From Lactarius indigo (taxonomy: Eukaryota; Basidiomycota; Agaricomycetes; Russulales; Russulaceae), in assembly GCA_025766275.1 (NCBI GenBank), contig JAFKAC010000013.1, positions 186,001 to 250,000 of the forward strand: a stretch of 64,000 nucleotides of DNA, read 5' to 3'. Position numbers and translations under genes: made by a program. The notes under the pieces are model-generated. The model was not told where the DNA came from, ran no database searches, and saw only the letters and a list, made by a program, of their open reading frames with translations. The first letter of the stretch is position 1, and the number at the start of each line of letters is the position of its first letter. This document shows positions 23,188 through 34,179 of the stretch, piece by piece.

Positions 23188-23771
23188 TATTATGATCCGA
23201 CGCTTCGGACATCAGTTACAGTGTGTTTCTCATCTTGTTTCTTCCCCTTCTGTCCCATGCTTTGTTACCCAAAGGAGCTACTATTGTTAGTGGCATTGTT
23301 TGTCTTGATCCGAATATCTCTTTACTCCATCTAGTCTCTTTGTTTCTGTGTGGGTCTGTGTTCATGTTGTTTGGAACCTTGCCCCTATATAAACCTGTAC
23401 TATAGACTGTAGGAAGCCAGACTTGGCTTCGTTTGCAATCTAGCAACCTTGCCTTTGTACTTTGGTGTGACCTCACTCTACTCCCCTCTTCTTGTGCATC
23501 CCCTACCTCAGTCCTTAATCAGGACACTTCGAAGTCTTTGCAGTTGAACTATATCAATGCGTCACACCTGTTATACTCTGTGCACTAGCAAGATTAAGTG
23601 TAGAGAAGTGTTAGACACTTCGGACGAGGAGTCCTACATCACAGAGTAGTGCTGCACCCTGTGCCACACTTTTGCCACTTGTATTTCATAGCAATAAGAC
23701 AACAGACGTCTTCACTTGATACTTGTATGATTCAGAACCTCCAGAACCCACACCCCTGCTAGGGCGTAACA
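23188..23771 (+). repeat. Element D 3' LTR (about 584 bp)
   Basis: It follows the purine-rich AGAGAGGGG tract. Presumed ends are TATTATGATCC (probably mutated from TGTTA) and GGGCGTAACA. A TATA box TATATAAA is at 23386-23393. Length is close to the C LTR. Only one LTR is present, so ends are approximate. Confidence 0.55.
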
Positions 23772-24351
23772 CTTAGGCTGGCTTCCGGCCCATGAGCCGG
23801 GCTGGAAAATCACTATTTACAACATTTATTTTCTGTGGGAAAATTAATTGGCATGGGTCATTCACTGGCAAACCCCAGTACCACTGTACTCGAAATGGAA
23901 GGGGCCTATCGATTTGGATCCTGCTGTAACATCCTAAAATGCCCACAGTGTGGTTTGGGTCGTTGCAGGTGATTGCAAATAGTCACACATGCTTCCGTGC
24001 AGTATGACACTTTGCAGGAGTGGCCACAGTGGTCGACGACACATCACGCCTGAGTTGCTAAGGCCGTGTGCAGGTGCAGCGAGGTAGGGAATAGGAACAG
24101 TGGGCTGCTGGTTTGGGTCATTGCAGGCGATCAAAAACGGTTGTTCACACTTCCGCACAACACGAAACTTTGCAGGAGTGGCCAATGAGATGCACCGCTC
24201 GGACCTCCGGCAGACATAACATCCACCATTCTCTTCTTTCACATCTCGTCATGTCATCGCTCAATTCTAGGGTATTGCTTAAATAGTGTACTGGTGTACA
24301 ATTATAATTATATTGTCCTATATGTACTACGCGAATGCAAGGGAACTACCA
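23772..24351. repeat. Non-coding spacer with a 76-bp imperfect direct repeat
   Basis: Two copies, 23951-24026 and 24109-24184, both start TGGTTTGGGTC and end TTTGCAGGAGTGGCCA, with about three quarters identity between. A GC palindrome-like block (TTCCGGCCCATGAGCCGGGC, about 23,785) resembles one at 48,780. No gene is visible. Confidence 0.6.
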
Positions 24352-26437
24352 CTACCACGAGAGCTTCTGAAACATCATCCGGTCGTGCATAGGTCGAATC
24401 GGTGCAAGAGGTTCCATACCGGTGGCCCACATACCTTCGACTGTGGACATCGACAACGGGTAATGTGCATAATCATTGGACTCATCTCCGGCCTGAACGA
24501 GCATCTTGTTCTGATCGATGTGTTTCCGCACGTCCTCTGGTAGGTTTTCAACGTCCTCCATATTGTACCGTCCACACCAGTCAAAGTCAATCAGCTTGAC
24601 TTTCCCATCTGCGTCGAAAAGAATGTTTGGTTTTCGCAGATCACCGAAGACGTATCCCTCAGAGTGCAGCAGGTTCAAAATGGTCTCGATCTGCGCAGAA
24701 ACGTCACGCGGGGCGTCGGGTCGAGGATCGATATAGTCCATGACAACCATGTGCATGAGATCCGGTCGCAGGTGAAGATTTGAGGGGACGCTTTGAGTGG
24801 GTCCAGGAAGAACACAGGGGAGCCTGATCTCCGGTAGAGCGCCATGGTATAGGAGGAGAGGCGCGTACCCTTCGCGCGCAAGAAACTCGTGTACCTCTTT
24901 GCCGTACCTCGAAACGAATTTGACTACCACCTTGCGTGCATTAGGAAGAGTCTCCGCAAGATATGTGACGCATGCGGCATCCACTTCCAAGGATTGCAGG
25001 TATCGGAAGTTAATGACGCTACCATCTTCAGAGGTGAACGAAGACGGGTAAGGGAAGTAGCGGGGATGTGGTAGGTTGGGAACGATAGGAGGAACGCCGT
25101 CAAGTGTCTCATAAAAAGTCTTAAGATTTGAGAGACAATCGCGGAGACTGACAAAGACCCTGGCGTTGTGATAGACTCGGGAATCCTCCTCTGTTGATGA
25201 GAGCGCCATCCACTTCATGCTAGTCAGGCGTTGGGTGATAATCTTGTCTGTGAATACGGCGCCCAGAACACTCAACCACGGGCCCGCAGCGGCGACCAAG
25301 AATGTTGGGCAGCAGCACCTATCACGAATGTTTCGTTTCTATTCAAAATTCAGACGTAAGATCAAGATGGACGCGATTACAACCCACCGATTCGTCAATC
25401 CAAAAGCGTCTCATGCTGAGACTTACTTGAGTGTTAGGGTCGCAGCCGCCTTCGCCGATCTCTCGCTTCAGATCAAGAAAAAAGTACGCGATGCGAGAGT
25501 TGCCTAGTTGAAGCGTGATAACACCATCAGGCCTGGTCCCATCGGGGCTTCGCTCTTCGTGAACGTCGGCATTCAGAATGAGGCGCAATTGTGGGAGTAG
25601 TCTATTACTGTAATCCTTCTCCGACCCACTAATATCGGATACAATGGACATGAATTTGTAGACATGTTTAAGATCGTCGGTGGTCGGCTGGACCTTCGAG
25701 TCGTTGACCGAACGGATAAAGTCGTTGAAGATAGGGTGGAATATCTGTACGGGGGGAGAGAGTGTAGACAGGGGTGAATCCGGAACCATCCGGCCATCAT
25801 ATATGGCCTGAGCGTCGTTGGCCTGGATTTGACGATAGCCAGTCGATTTGGCTCCATCTGAAGGCAACGGTCCTGGTGTTGCCACGACCTTATTGTAGCC
25901 TAACGAACGTGTCGGCAAGTCGGGTAAATAGTATAATGGGAAGAGACATACGGTCGTATTCTTTCAATTTAGGGAGGGTATCCATTGCTTCCATTGCTTC
26001 CGAGTCGTTGTTACCAGCAATTGTGATAACGCAGGAGACTACCAGTACACGATTCTCAGAAAATGTTTCTGGGGATAGTAGAGTAACATACCAGGCAGTT
26101 GTACGAGAAGGATTTGAGTGTCTGAGAGTCCAAGTTTCGCCACCCGCTCGACGTCGCTAATCTTCTCGATGGTGTCTTTGTTATCGACGTTGATGTTGCC
26201 GAGTATCTCTGCCAAGTGTTCGAGATTTGATTCATCGATAGCCATTGAGCCCTTCGTCTTCCACACGGTGAGCTGAGCGGCGTCAACCTTAGCAAGGTCG
26301 TTTTGCCTCTCCTCCTTGAACTTCTCCTTCAAGGTGTCTATGTCATCACAACCAGAGATAGCGCCAACTTGAATCTCGCAACATCCTCCAATGGGGGTCC
26401 GGAACGTGTGGTCGACGAGAAGAAGCCAGATACTCAT
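24352..26437 (-). CDS. Crinkler-type protein: CRN header, PD-(D/E)XK nuclease-like domain, kinase-like domain
   Basis: Four exons join in frame to about 643 residues: 26437-26092, 26038-25952, 25899-25388, 25338-24352, with introns of 53, 52 and 49 nt (GTATGT, GTATGT, GTGGGT donors). Exon 1 has the ubiquitin-like CRN header ending in ILLVQLP. The middle has restriction-nuclease-like residues RPDGVI, FLDLKRE and GGCDPNTQ. The C-terminal part has kinase motifs: VVVKF lysine, MVVMDYID hinge, GYVFGDLRKPNILF and LIDFDWCG (DFD instead of DFG). In CRN/RHS-type proteins such combinations are proposed effectors or conflict proteins. Host targets and toxicity cannot be read from sequence. No stop or frameshift was seen, so the gene looks functional. 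Confidence 0.75.
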
Positions 26438-26786
26438 GACGAATGACGGTTAGTAGTGGACAAGGACGGTACTGTACAAGAATGGCGGCGGATGGCTGGT
26501 TCGAAATCTGAACCAGGCCAGAAACTGTCCCATCTCAACCCCACCCCTAACATGCCTAACACGTCACGCGCTCAGTAAAAACGAAAAAGTCGGCCCGGGT
26601 CGGCAGCCCTCGCAATCTGACCCACCATCCTTCCTCACCCCTCTCCAAGAATTCCTGCTCACAGACTGGCCGCAGTCTGCTTCTCGGTCGAACGAAGCAC
26701 CAGCATCGCTCGAGGCACGTGCCGATCTTCTTCGATCGACGTTTTTTTTCCCTAATCGTCTTTTATCTTGAGCAGAATGACAACAT
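26438..26786. other. Intergenic region upstream of the Crinkler-type gene
   Basis: No coding frame. It lies between the minus-strand Crinkler-type gene and plus-strand reading frames to the right, so it may hold divergent promoters. A T9 run is near 26,742. Confidence 0.4.
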
Positions 26787-27540
26787 TTTCTTCTCTATGC
26801 CGGGTTTCGAGAGCGAGCCATTGCAGCCTAGCTCACTCGTAGTGCTGTTTGGTACCGATCTCCCGGGGGTTTTCCAGCTGCAAGGCATCGCAAGTCCACG
26901 CCTGACTGCGCGCCCACCTGGCAGCATCGGCCTTGGCGTAGGCAACTATCCTCCCAGCATGTGTGGCTCTTCCGCGTTCGACGACGCGATGCGTAGTCTA
27001 GGCGAAGATCCCGTTTATGGCCAACCCTACTGCGGACGAGCTATTAGCCGCCATTAACATGCTCACGCCGCAAGGGAACGATGACCCGCTATCGTCCAGC
27101 TCAATGGCGACCGATGCGATACAGACGTTCAACTTTGATGAGTACCTGCAGGACTTTGGCAGTTCCGCACTACCACCACCACCACCTGCCTCAGGCGGGC
27201 CCGCGCCGCACGGCACGGCACGCGTGGCGTGACGGTGACTCTGACCGTCTCGTATAACAGCCCCGTGGAGACGCCGTCATCGGAGAGCGTCGCGAGCCCA
27301 AGCCCAATGCCGTTGTTCTACACCGCGACCCCGTCGTCTATCTCAGCGGTAGGGCCGTCTCCGCCACTAGCGCAGGTGCAGCATCAGCAGCCGTGGGTTC
27401 TTCCTCGTGGGGCGGCGAACGCAGCTGGGCGCCGGGTCGGAGGTAAGGTAGCTGGAAGGTCCCGCTGGCGGCGTCGCGTCTCGCGTCCGAGTCGCCGAAC
27501 CCTAGTGCCTCTTCTCCCAAGCAGGCAGCCGTGTGACGGA
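26787..27540 (+). other. Unclassified Ser/Pro-rich reading frames (possible small gene)
   Basis: Overlapping plus-strand frames begin at an ATG near 26,797 (MPGFESEPLQPSS) and at 27017 (MANPTADELLAAINML), the latter running to FNFDEYLQDFGS and a proline run. A third frame (27229-27540) reads SPVETPSSESVASPSP and later a basic stretch. The mix of acidic, Ser/Pro-rich and basic segments recalls a transcription factor, but I could not find a consistent exon chain or a recognisable DNA-binding domain. It may be a decayed gene. Confidence 0.25.
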
Positions 27541-28739
27541 CCTACTCCCCTAACATCATCAATCCTCCTTCTAATGAGCCCGTCCCCGCCCCTCCGTCAT
27601 CTCTCTCGCAATCATGTACATGTATACCGTCGCATCAACCCTCGTCTTTTTTTTCTTCTGCCAATGCCACTCTGCTTTCGTCGTTATCTCCTTGCTCCCA
27701 TATGCTTTGCCAAGGCCTCCTTTTTTCCACTCTTTACTCTCCCCCTACGCGCATCTACTGGTTTACTTGGATTTGTTGTTGACCCTTGCTGGTGGGCACG
27801 GTGATGCCCATTGGTCCCGTCTTCCTTGGCTGCTCGCTCACATGGAACCCTCACTCTCCACTTGTACATTTGTAATACCCCCTGACCCTACCTTACGCCT
27901 ACTTTTGTTTGTGCTACCGTGTTCACACACCCACTTACAGCGCATCATGCGTCGCTTTTCCCTCCGCCCTCGCCCTTACGGCGGACATATAGAGCGTCGC
28001 CATCGTTCCACTAACTTGAACATGAACCCAACCGGTCCCCCCCCCCTCTAATTTCTTTTCTCTCGTACTGCCGCCCAATCTAACGTCTCTTCCTGTATCA
28101 TTCTTCATTTCTTGAACTTGTGTTCTCTGCAGTCTTTCTTTTTTGGCACACGCAACCAAAAATCCCACCTCTCCCTCACGTTATACCTATATTAGTGTTT
28201 TTTCGCTTGCTCGCATCTCTCCATCTGTGTTCTGCCCCGTTTATTGAACCTATCTAGGTAAAAATGACAGAATGAAAAAATCACTAAAAAAATGTGTTTA
28301 TTTTTATCTATCACGTTTTATTTTTTTTTACAACGTTGTGCGCGCGAAGACAAAGAAGGAAAGAAAATGCGAAATCGAAATATGCGAGAGAAATGTATCG
28401 TGTACGGCCCGGAGAGGTAGCCCCGACTAAGTATCTGATACCTGTGAATTATATAGTAACATGCCGCGTAACAAAGACCCATACGGTAGTACTGTAGTGC
28501 ACCGTCTGCCTCGATGGACACCCTGCAAAACATACATAATTTAATATCGCCGAACAAGCCTGGGCTCTGTGACCTAGCACCATGGCCCACCACCGTATCC
28601 TCGCTGGTGAGTCTAATAGAATCGATCCTACAGTGCCGTTGTAAGCGAGGTCGCCTTGCAGGTAGCCGACGTTTTCTTACCTGAGCTTGGTACAGAAACA
28701 GCGAGACTCTGTGCTTGCGGGACGATATTCATAGCGAAA
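27541..28739. other. Gene-poor, pyrimidine-rich spacer
   Basis: The plus strand is T/C-rich (runs of CTCCC, TTTTTCTTC), with an A/T-rich end near 28,260-28,330. The reading frames here are short and low in complexity. I see no gene. Confidence 0.5.
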
Positions 28740-30474
28740 TTACACACCATCTAACCCTTGCTGATGTGGGGTTGAAAGCGGGTCGATCTTCGCATCGGCT
28801 TCGCCTCCGTAATGGAGTAACAAAGATCCGATATCCATCTTCCTGAAGGATGACAACAAATCTGATGGGGTCGCGTGGTTATTGTCTTGCGCATTCACGT
28901 CCGCGCCGTGCTCCAGTAATAGCTGTGCCATGGTGGCAGCATCATGGGGCTCATAGGGGAGTTGTGACACTAAGTGCAATGAAGTCTGGCCCCAGGCGTC
29001 CTTTGCGTTGGCATCTGCACCGGCATTCAGCAGTACCAGTACCATTTTGATCGACGCAAAGTAGGATCCCACTGCCAAATGCAATGGGGTTTGGTTGTCG
29101 TTGTCGGCTACGTTGACATCCGCGCCACGATCCAGTAATAGTTGTGCAACACAGATGCCATCACCCTCAGAGTAGAGACATTTGCTCTCAGCCACTGAGT
29201 GCAATGGGGTCCTGCCCCGCGCGTCCTTGGAGTTGGCAGCCGCACCAAGGTCGAGCAGCATCCGTACATTTGAAACCATCCCATAGTAGGACGCCAAGTG
29301 TAGTGGAGTTAGATAACTCCAGTCCCGCGCATCGACATCCGCGCCGTGCTCGAGTAATAGTTGTGCAACGCGGATGGGATCCTGCTCAAAGTTAAATTTG
29401 CTCAAGGCCACTAGGTGCAATGGTGTCCGGCCGGTGTCGCCTTCCGAATTGGCAGATACACCGCGATCGAGCAGTGCCCGTGCGATGTCAGGCCTCCCAT
29501 ACAGCGATGCCAAGTGCAACAGAACGGCTGGGTTCTTATTGTGTACGCACACACCTCTGCCACTCTCTAGTCAAACGCCGCGTCATAACGAGATCATCAT
29601 CGCATTTGATATGTTATTCACCTTCTGACTCTTGGTACAATGAGACCTCGCCCCTATTGCTCCCTGCGATGACGTTTGCGCCATGATCGAGCGGTGCACA
29701 TGCAATCTGCCAGTGGGCCGGACCAAAATTGGACTGTAAATGTGACGGTATCGTGGGATTTTCGACTTCAAGTTGCACATTGATGTTCTCGCCGCGCTGA
29801 AGTGACCGTTGTGCAACACTGACACTACGTTCCCGGGAGCCGCTTTGGCCTGGTGATATTTGATGAACTAAAGTACCGCCTGAGCTGTTCTCCGTGACAG
29901 CATCTGCATTAAGCTCAGTAAAATCCACGCGGCCCTGTACATCCTCATACCTATCTCCGGAGGTAATAAGTTTTCGTTGTTCTCGTATCGTCTGTTTACC
30001 TCCGTACATTGCTCTAACCACAACATCGTGTAATTGAGAATATCGCCAACATCGCTGTTGTCGTAAATTTCGCATTTTAACAGTATGTGCAGTGGTGTCT
30101 CGCCGTTGTTGTTCTCTGCATTGACATCTGCACCATAGTCAAGAAGAATCCGCGCGACCTTGAGCCAATCCCGCCCCATTGCCAGATGTAATGGCGTCTG
30201 CTTGCTCTTGTCACGTCTGTTTACCGCCGCGCCGTGCTCCAGTAAAAGCTGTAGAAGATCAACAGCCTCGCCTTCGTCGTGGATCCGGCTTTCTAACAGT
30301 AGGTGTAATGGGGTCTTGCAGTTGTTGTTCTCCGCATTGACATCTGCATCACAGTCAAGAAGAATCCGCGCGACCTCGAACCAATCCCGCCCCATTGCCA
30401 GATGTAATGGCGTCTGCTTGCTCTTGTCACGTCTGTTTACCGCCGCGCCGTGCTCCAGTAAAAGCTGTAGAAGA
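28740..30474 (-). pseudogene. C-terminal ankyrin part of the NACHT-ankyrin (STAND/NLR) gene, separated by element G
   Basis: This continues the gene that starts at 47,528. The first part, to the stop at 29868, carries near-identical ankyrin repeats (TPLHLAMGRDW, ADVNAENNN). At about 29,915 a one-base shift moves the ankyrin signal into another frame (NADAVTENSSGG... to a stop near 29,614). Further ankyrin repeats lie at 28,740-29,552 (GRTPLHLVALSKF, LLLEHGADVDARD, ADVNVADNDNQTPLHL). So either the protein ended at 29868 before the insertion, or this end had already decayed. The edge at 30470-30474 is the GAAGA target duplication of element G. Confidence 0.8.
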
Positions 30475-31068
30475 TGAAGAACAGACACATAGGAACTATA
30501 CTCACAGTGAACTGAAGACTGTGGTGAGATATAGAGGGTGACTGAGAAGCAGCACAGGAGGTGTCAAGCAAGTGAAGCAAAATGGTAGTCTGGCACACAG
30601 CAGAGTGAGAACTGATAATAGTATTACAGGAGAGGGACTTTACCTGGCACACAGCAGAGTGAGAACTGATGTGGTCCAGGGCGTACAGAGTACTCTACTT
30701 ATACTATACAGAGGTGTGACACTAGTACAAGGGTAGTAACATAGAGTCACAGAATACAAGGAGCGTTGTTCTACATAAAGGAATGTACCAAAGGAGAACA
30801 AGGCGACCAGAACAAAGAAAGTCCAGACTAAGATGATATCATAGTGACATCACAATAAAGATAACGCTAGAAAGAGAACAAGGAAGGAGTACAATGAAGA
30901 GTCCGGAGTAGTCCATATGATGTCATTGTACAGTGATGTCATAGAAGTCCTAGATTGTACAGATCAAATCAAATCTAATCTAAAGCGGTCCTAATTAATC
31001 TACAGCAGTCCATATCTGTAAGTCCGGTCCGTTAGAGCCGCTAAGTGCGCAAGGGTCACTTATCAACA
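30475..31068 (-). repeat. Element G 3' LTR (594 bp)
   Basis: Plus-strand ends TGAAGAACAG...CTTATCAACA. It holds a 26-base internal duplication (TGGCACACAGCAGAGTGAGA plus six bases) with copies near 30,590 and 30,642. The adjacent minus-strand polypurine tract GGGGAGA is at 31069-31075. Confidence 0.95.
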
Positions 31069-31087
31069 TCTCCCCGTGATCTACAAT

Positions 31088-33618
31088 CTAAGTACATAAG
31101 AGTCCCATGTCATTGTTGTGCTTCTGTAGCAGGACACGCGGTAGTGACTTTGTGAAGCCGTCCGCAACCATATCCACAGTAGGAGTTCTAATGAGGGTGA
31201 TGGTCCCCTTTTCGATGTACTCCCGAATGACATGATGCCGTATGGCAATGTGCTTAGACCGTCTCCCAGTGACAGGGTTCAAGGCCAAGTCAATGGCACC
31301 CTTATTGTCACCATGCAGTGGGATGGGGTCGTCGACCTCGTACCCGAGTTCCGTGAGGAAGCTCTGATACCACGCAGCCTGGTTAGCTGCGTCGGTCATG
31401 GCCATGTACTCTGCCTCAGTAGTGTTTTGGGCCACAGTCTTTTGCTTGCGCGAAGACCAGCTTATTGCACCATTGGCTAGTAGGAATACATAACCGGAAG
31501 TGGAGTGGCGGTCATCAGTCTGATCAGCCAGACTGGAATCAGTGTAGCCATGCAGGCCATCGCCATTGGCGCCATCGTAGACGATAGGCATATCCATAGT
31601 TCCTACTAGGTAGGACAGGACATACTGCGCAAGTCGCAGATGCTGTGGTGAAGGATTCGCTGCGTACTGCGCCAAACGTGACACAGCGAAGGAGATATCT
31701 GGCCTAGTGCCAATCTGCACATAAAGCAGACTCCCAATAAGAGATTGGTAGTGAGAGATATCTGAGGCAGTTGCCTGCGACGTATATTTAACCAGGTGCT
31801 CGTCAGCACCAGCGGGCAAGGGTGTGTTGTGTGGTGTGGCGTCAGACATGCCGAAGCGTTCAAGGACATCCTTGATGTAGCCAGACTGATCTATTTCGAT
31901 GCGTCTAAGGGAGCGGTCGCGCACAATACGCATACCAAGATATGATTCTATCTCCCCAAGATCTGTCATCTCATAGCGTTCAGACAAGTCCGACTTAAGA
32001 CGCTTGATTCCACTCAACGAGGGACCCAGTATAGTGATGTCGTCAACGTAGACAATAATGAAGAGTGGATCATACCCCTCCCGTTGAGGCATCACATATA
32101 TGCCAGCATCAGCAAACGTCCGCTTAAAGCCGAGTGCAGTGAGCACTCCATGGAATTGCAAGTTCCATGCGCGGGAGGCCTGTTTGAGACCATAGATCGC
32201 CTTAACCAGGCGACACACCTTCGTCTCAGAGCCAGTGACAGTGAAACCTTGTGGCTGCTCCATATATATCTCCTCATCAAGCACGCCATTGAGAAAAGCA
32301 GACTTAACATCCATCTGATGGATGTGCCAGTCCTCCAGCGCGGCCAACGCCAGAAGTAAACGTAGCGACTCAAATCGTGCGACGGGAGAGAAGGTTTCAT
32401 CAAAATCTACGCCAGGGATTTGCGTGAATCCCTTAGCCACCAAGCGAGCTCTGTAGCGGCCATCCGCTTTGAGCTTAAAGACCCATTTGGATTTTACTGC
32501 CTTACGATTAGGCGGGAGATCCACTAACTCCCAAGTCCCATTCTTAGCTAGGGCGTCCATTTCATACTGACACGCCTTAGTCCACTCATTTGCAGCTGCA
32601 GACCGCATGGCCTCTGCATAAGTTGCAGGGTCTCGGCCCACAAAGGCAGCAGCCAATAACTCCGCATACCCCAGACGCCTGCCGCGCCATGCCGCATTGT
32701 CCGCATTGAAGTAACGCGGATTAGGCACGGGAACACGAGCAGTGCGCCTTGGTGCATTGTCCATCTCGCGCAACAGCTGACTACGCTGTGCACGATCCTC
32801 AAATCCCCCAGGCATTTCTGGTGAGGGTGGAGGGACATGGCGCATAATGCGCGTTGCACTAGGGCGTGGCGGGGGTGAAGTGGGAGTGGCTTGCTCACGC
32901 TTAGGTGTGGTGGGCGGAGCCGGCAGAGTAGGTGGTGGAGTGGTGGGGCGTGGTTGGACTTGTGGGGGGTCTAAGAGCTTTTCGACATCCTCCTCCTCAC
33001 TATTACTGGAGTGTGCAGGGGAGGGGGCTCGCATTGGTGGTAACGCCGGCGGGTGAGGCACGGCAGTCACTGTTGTGCTAGGCACGACTGGTGGTGAAGG
33101 TGTGGGGTGTGTCTCAACACCCTGGAGGGACGGGAAGCTACTCTCGTCGAATGTCACATCCCTGGACACTCGGGCGGAGCGGGTTGAGCGGTCCCAGAGC
33201 TTATAGCCCTTAGATTCGGGCTCAAACCCGATAAGCGTGACCTCAATGGCCTTCGCATCTAATTTGCGACGCTTATCAGCGGGTATGTGCATGTACCCCT
33301 TGCATCCGAAGACGCGAAGATGTGAGACATCAGGCACTTTGCCAGAGTGCCAGAGCTCATAGGGAGTGCGCCACTTAAGCCCACGGACTGGAGAGCGGTT
33401 ATAAATGTGCACAGCTGCGCACACTGCATGCTCCCAGAAGCCTTTAGACATGCCAGCTGTGTGTAGCATGGACATTGCCTTATCCATAATGGTGCGGTTA
33501 AACCGCTCGGCTTTCCCGTTGGACTGTGGTGAACCCGGCATCGTGAGGTGATGCTCTATCCCTTTCTGCTTAAGAATGTCCTGCGTGACACTCGACATGT
33601 ACTCGCCACCGCGGTCAG
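31088..33618 (-). pseudogene. Element G pol, 3' part: integrase end, RT, RNase H
   Basis: The frame enters from the F LTR edge at DRGGEYM and is open for about 840 codons. Integrase C-terminal motifs: MPGSPQSNGKAERFNRT, RVFGCKGYMHIP. A Pro-rich linker follows. RT: KSKWVFKLKADGRYRARLVA, QMDVKSAFLNG, and the catalytic IIVYVDDITIL. RNase H: TEAEYMAMTDAANQ, LHGDNKGAIDLA, RSKHIAIRHH. The stop is 20 nt from the 3' LTR. This segment has no stop codons, which fits the recent LTR age. It is non-functional because the protease-integrase part is missing. Confidence 0.9.
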
Positions 33619-34150
33619 TGTAACGCCGTCACGACGTCAGCTCGACTTGAGCACTAAGAGGCGATAACAACTCAGCGTATATGCGATTCGACACGACGAC
33701 TCGAAGGTCCGTGCTCTTGTCTTAGTGAATACACGAAGGTACACCGACAAGACTCCTTGCTTGTTCCACGACGAGACTGGAAGCTCTGATAGGCACGAGA
33801 GTGAGACAGAGAGAAGAGGAAACAAGTGACGATTCAAGAAGACCAAGATGGCGTATCTTGGTCTTCGCAAGACAGATTAAATACACAAACAGTGGGCTTA
33901 GAAGCGCCACTATGAGTCACGGTAGGTAAGCGTCCAACGTATCGCAGAAACAACTCGAACACTAATACTACTAGTACCAGTATTGGTGGCGTAGTCCTCA
34001 GTCAGCAATCAGTACCGTATCTCCTATCGCATCACCGTATCACCGTAGATAAGTCCGCAACTAATATACCTTACCGCCGTAGCTGCAACCGGTACAGTAA
34101 GGGTCCTCAATCCAAGTCGTACCACAATACAGAAAGTCCGAAACGTGACA
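33619..34150 (-). repeat. Element F 3' LTR (532 bp)
   Basis: Plus-strand ends TGTAACG...CGTGACA. It contains an 11-base inverted repeat around the presumed transcript start (AAGACCAAGAT and ATCTTGGTCTT, 33839-33865) and a TATA-like ATTAAATA at 33876-33883. Confidence 0.95.
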
Positions 34151-34162
34151 TCACCCCCTTTT
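34151..34162 (-). promoter_or_regulatory. Element F polypurine tract
   Basis: The minus strand reads AAAAGGGGGTGA directly before the 3' LTR, the usual plus-strand priming site. It follows the pol stop by about 20 nt. Confidence 0.75.
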
Positions 34163-34179
34163 CAGCGTGAGACCCCGAC

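Larger units (their letters stand above)
19488..23771 (+). mobile_element. Element D: 5'-truncated chromovirus
   Basis: Plus strand. It begins inside the post-RT connection domain (CVFEQRKIHHLG) and continues through RNase H, integrase, chromodomain, a post-pol zinc-knuckle ORF and a 3' LTR. The 5' LTR, gag, protease and most of RT are absent. Four in-frame stops (20075, 22225, 22262, 22829) show decay. Confidence 0.85.

Noticed and set aside
26787..27540. A bZIP-type transcription factor gene
   Set aside because: A basic stretch and an acidic Ser/Pro-rich segment are present, but I could not find a leucine-zipper register or a splice chain that unites the frames.
33619..33623. Target duplication of element F
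   Set aside because: The flanks GTCAG and TGTGT do not match in any trimmed window, so F cannot be called a simple insertion.
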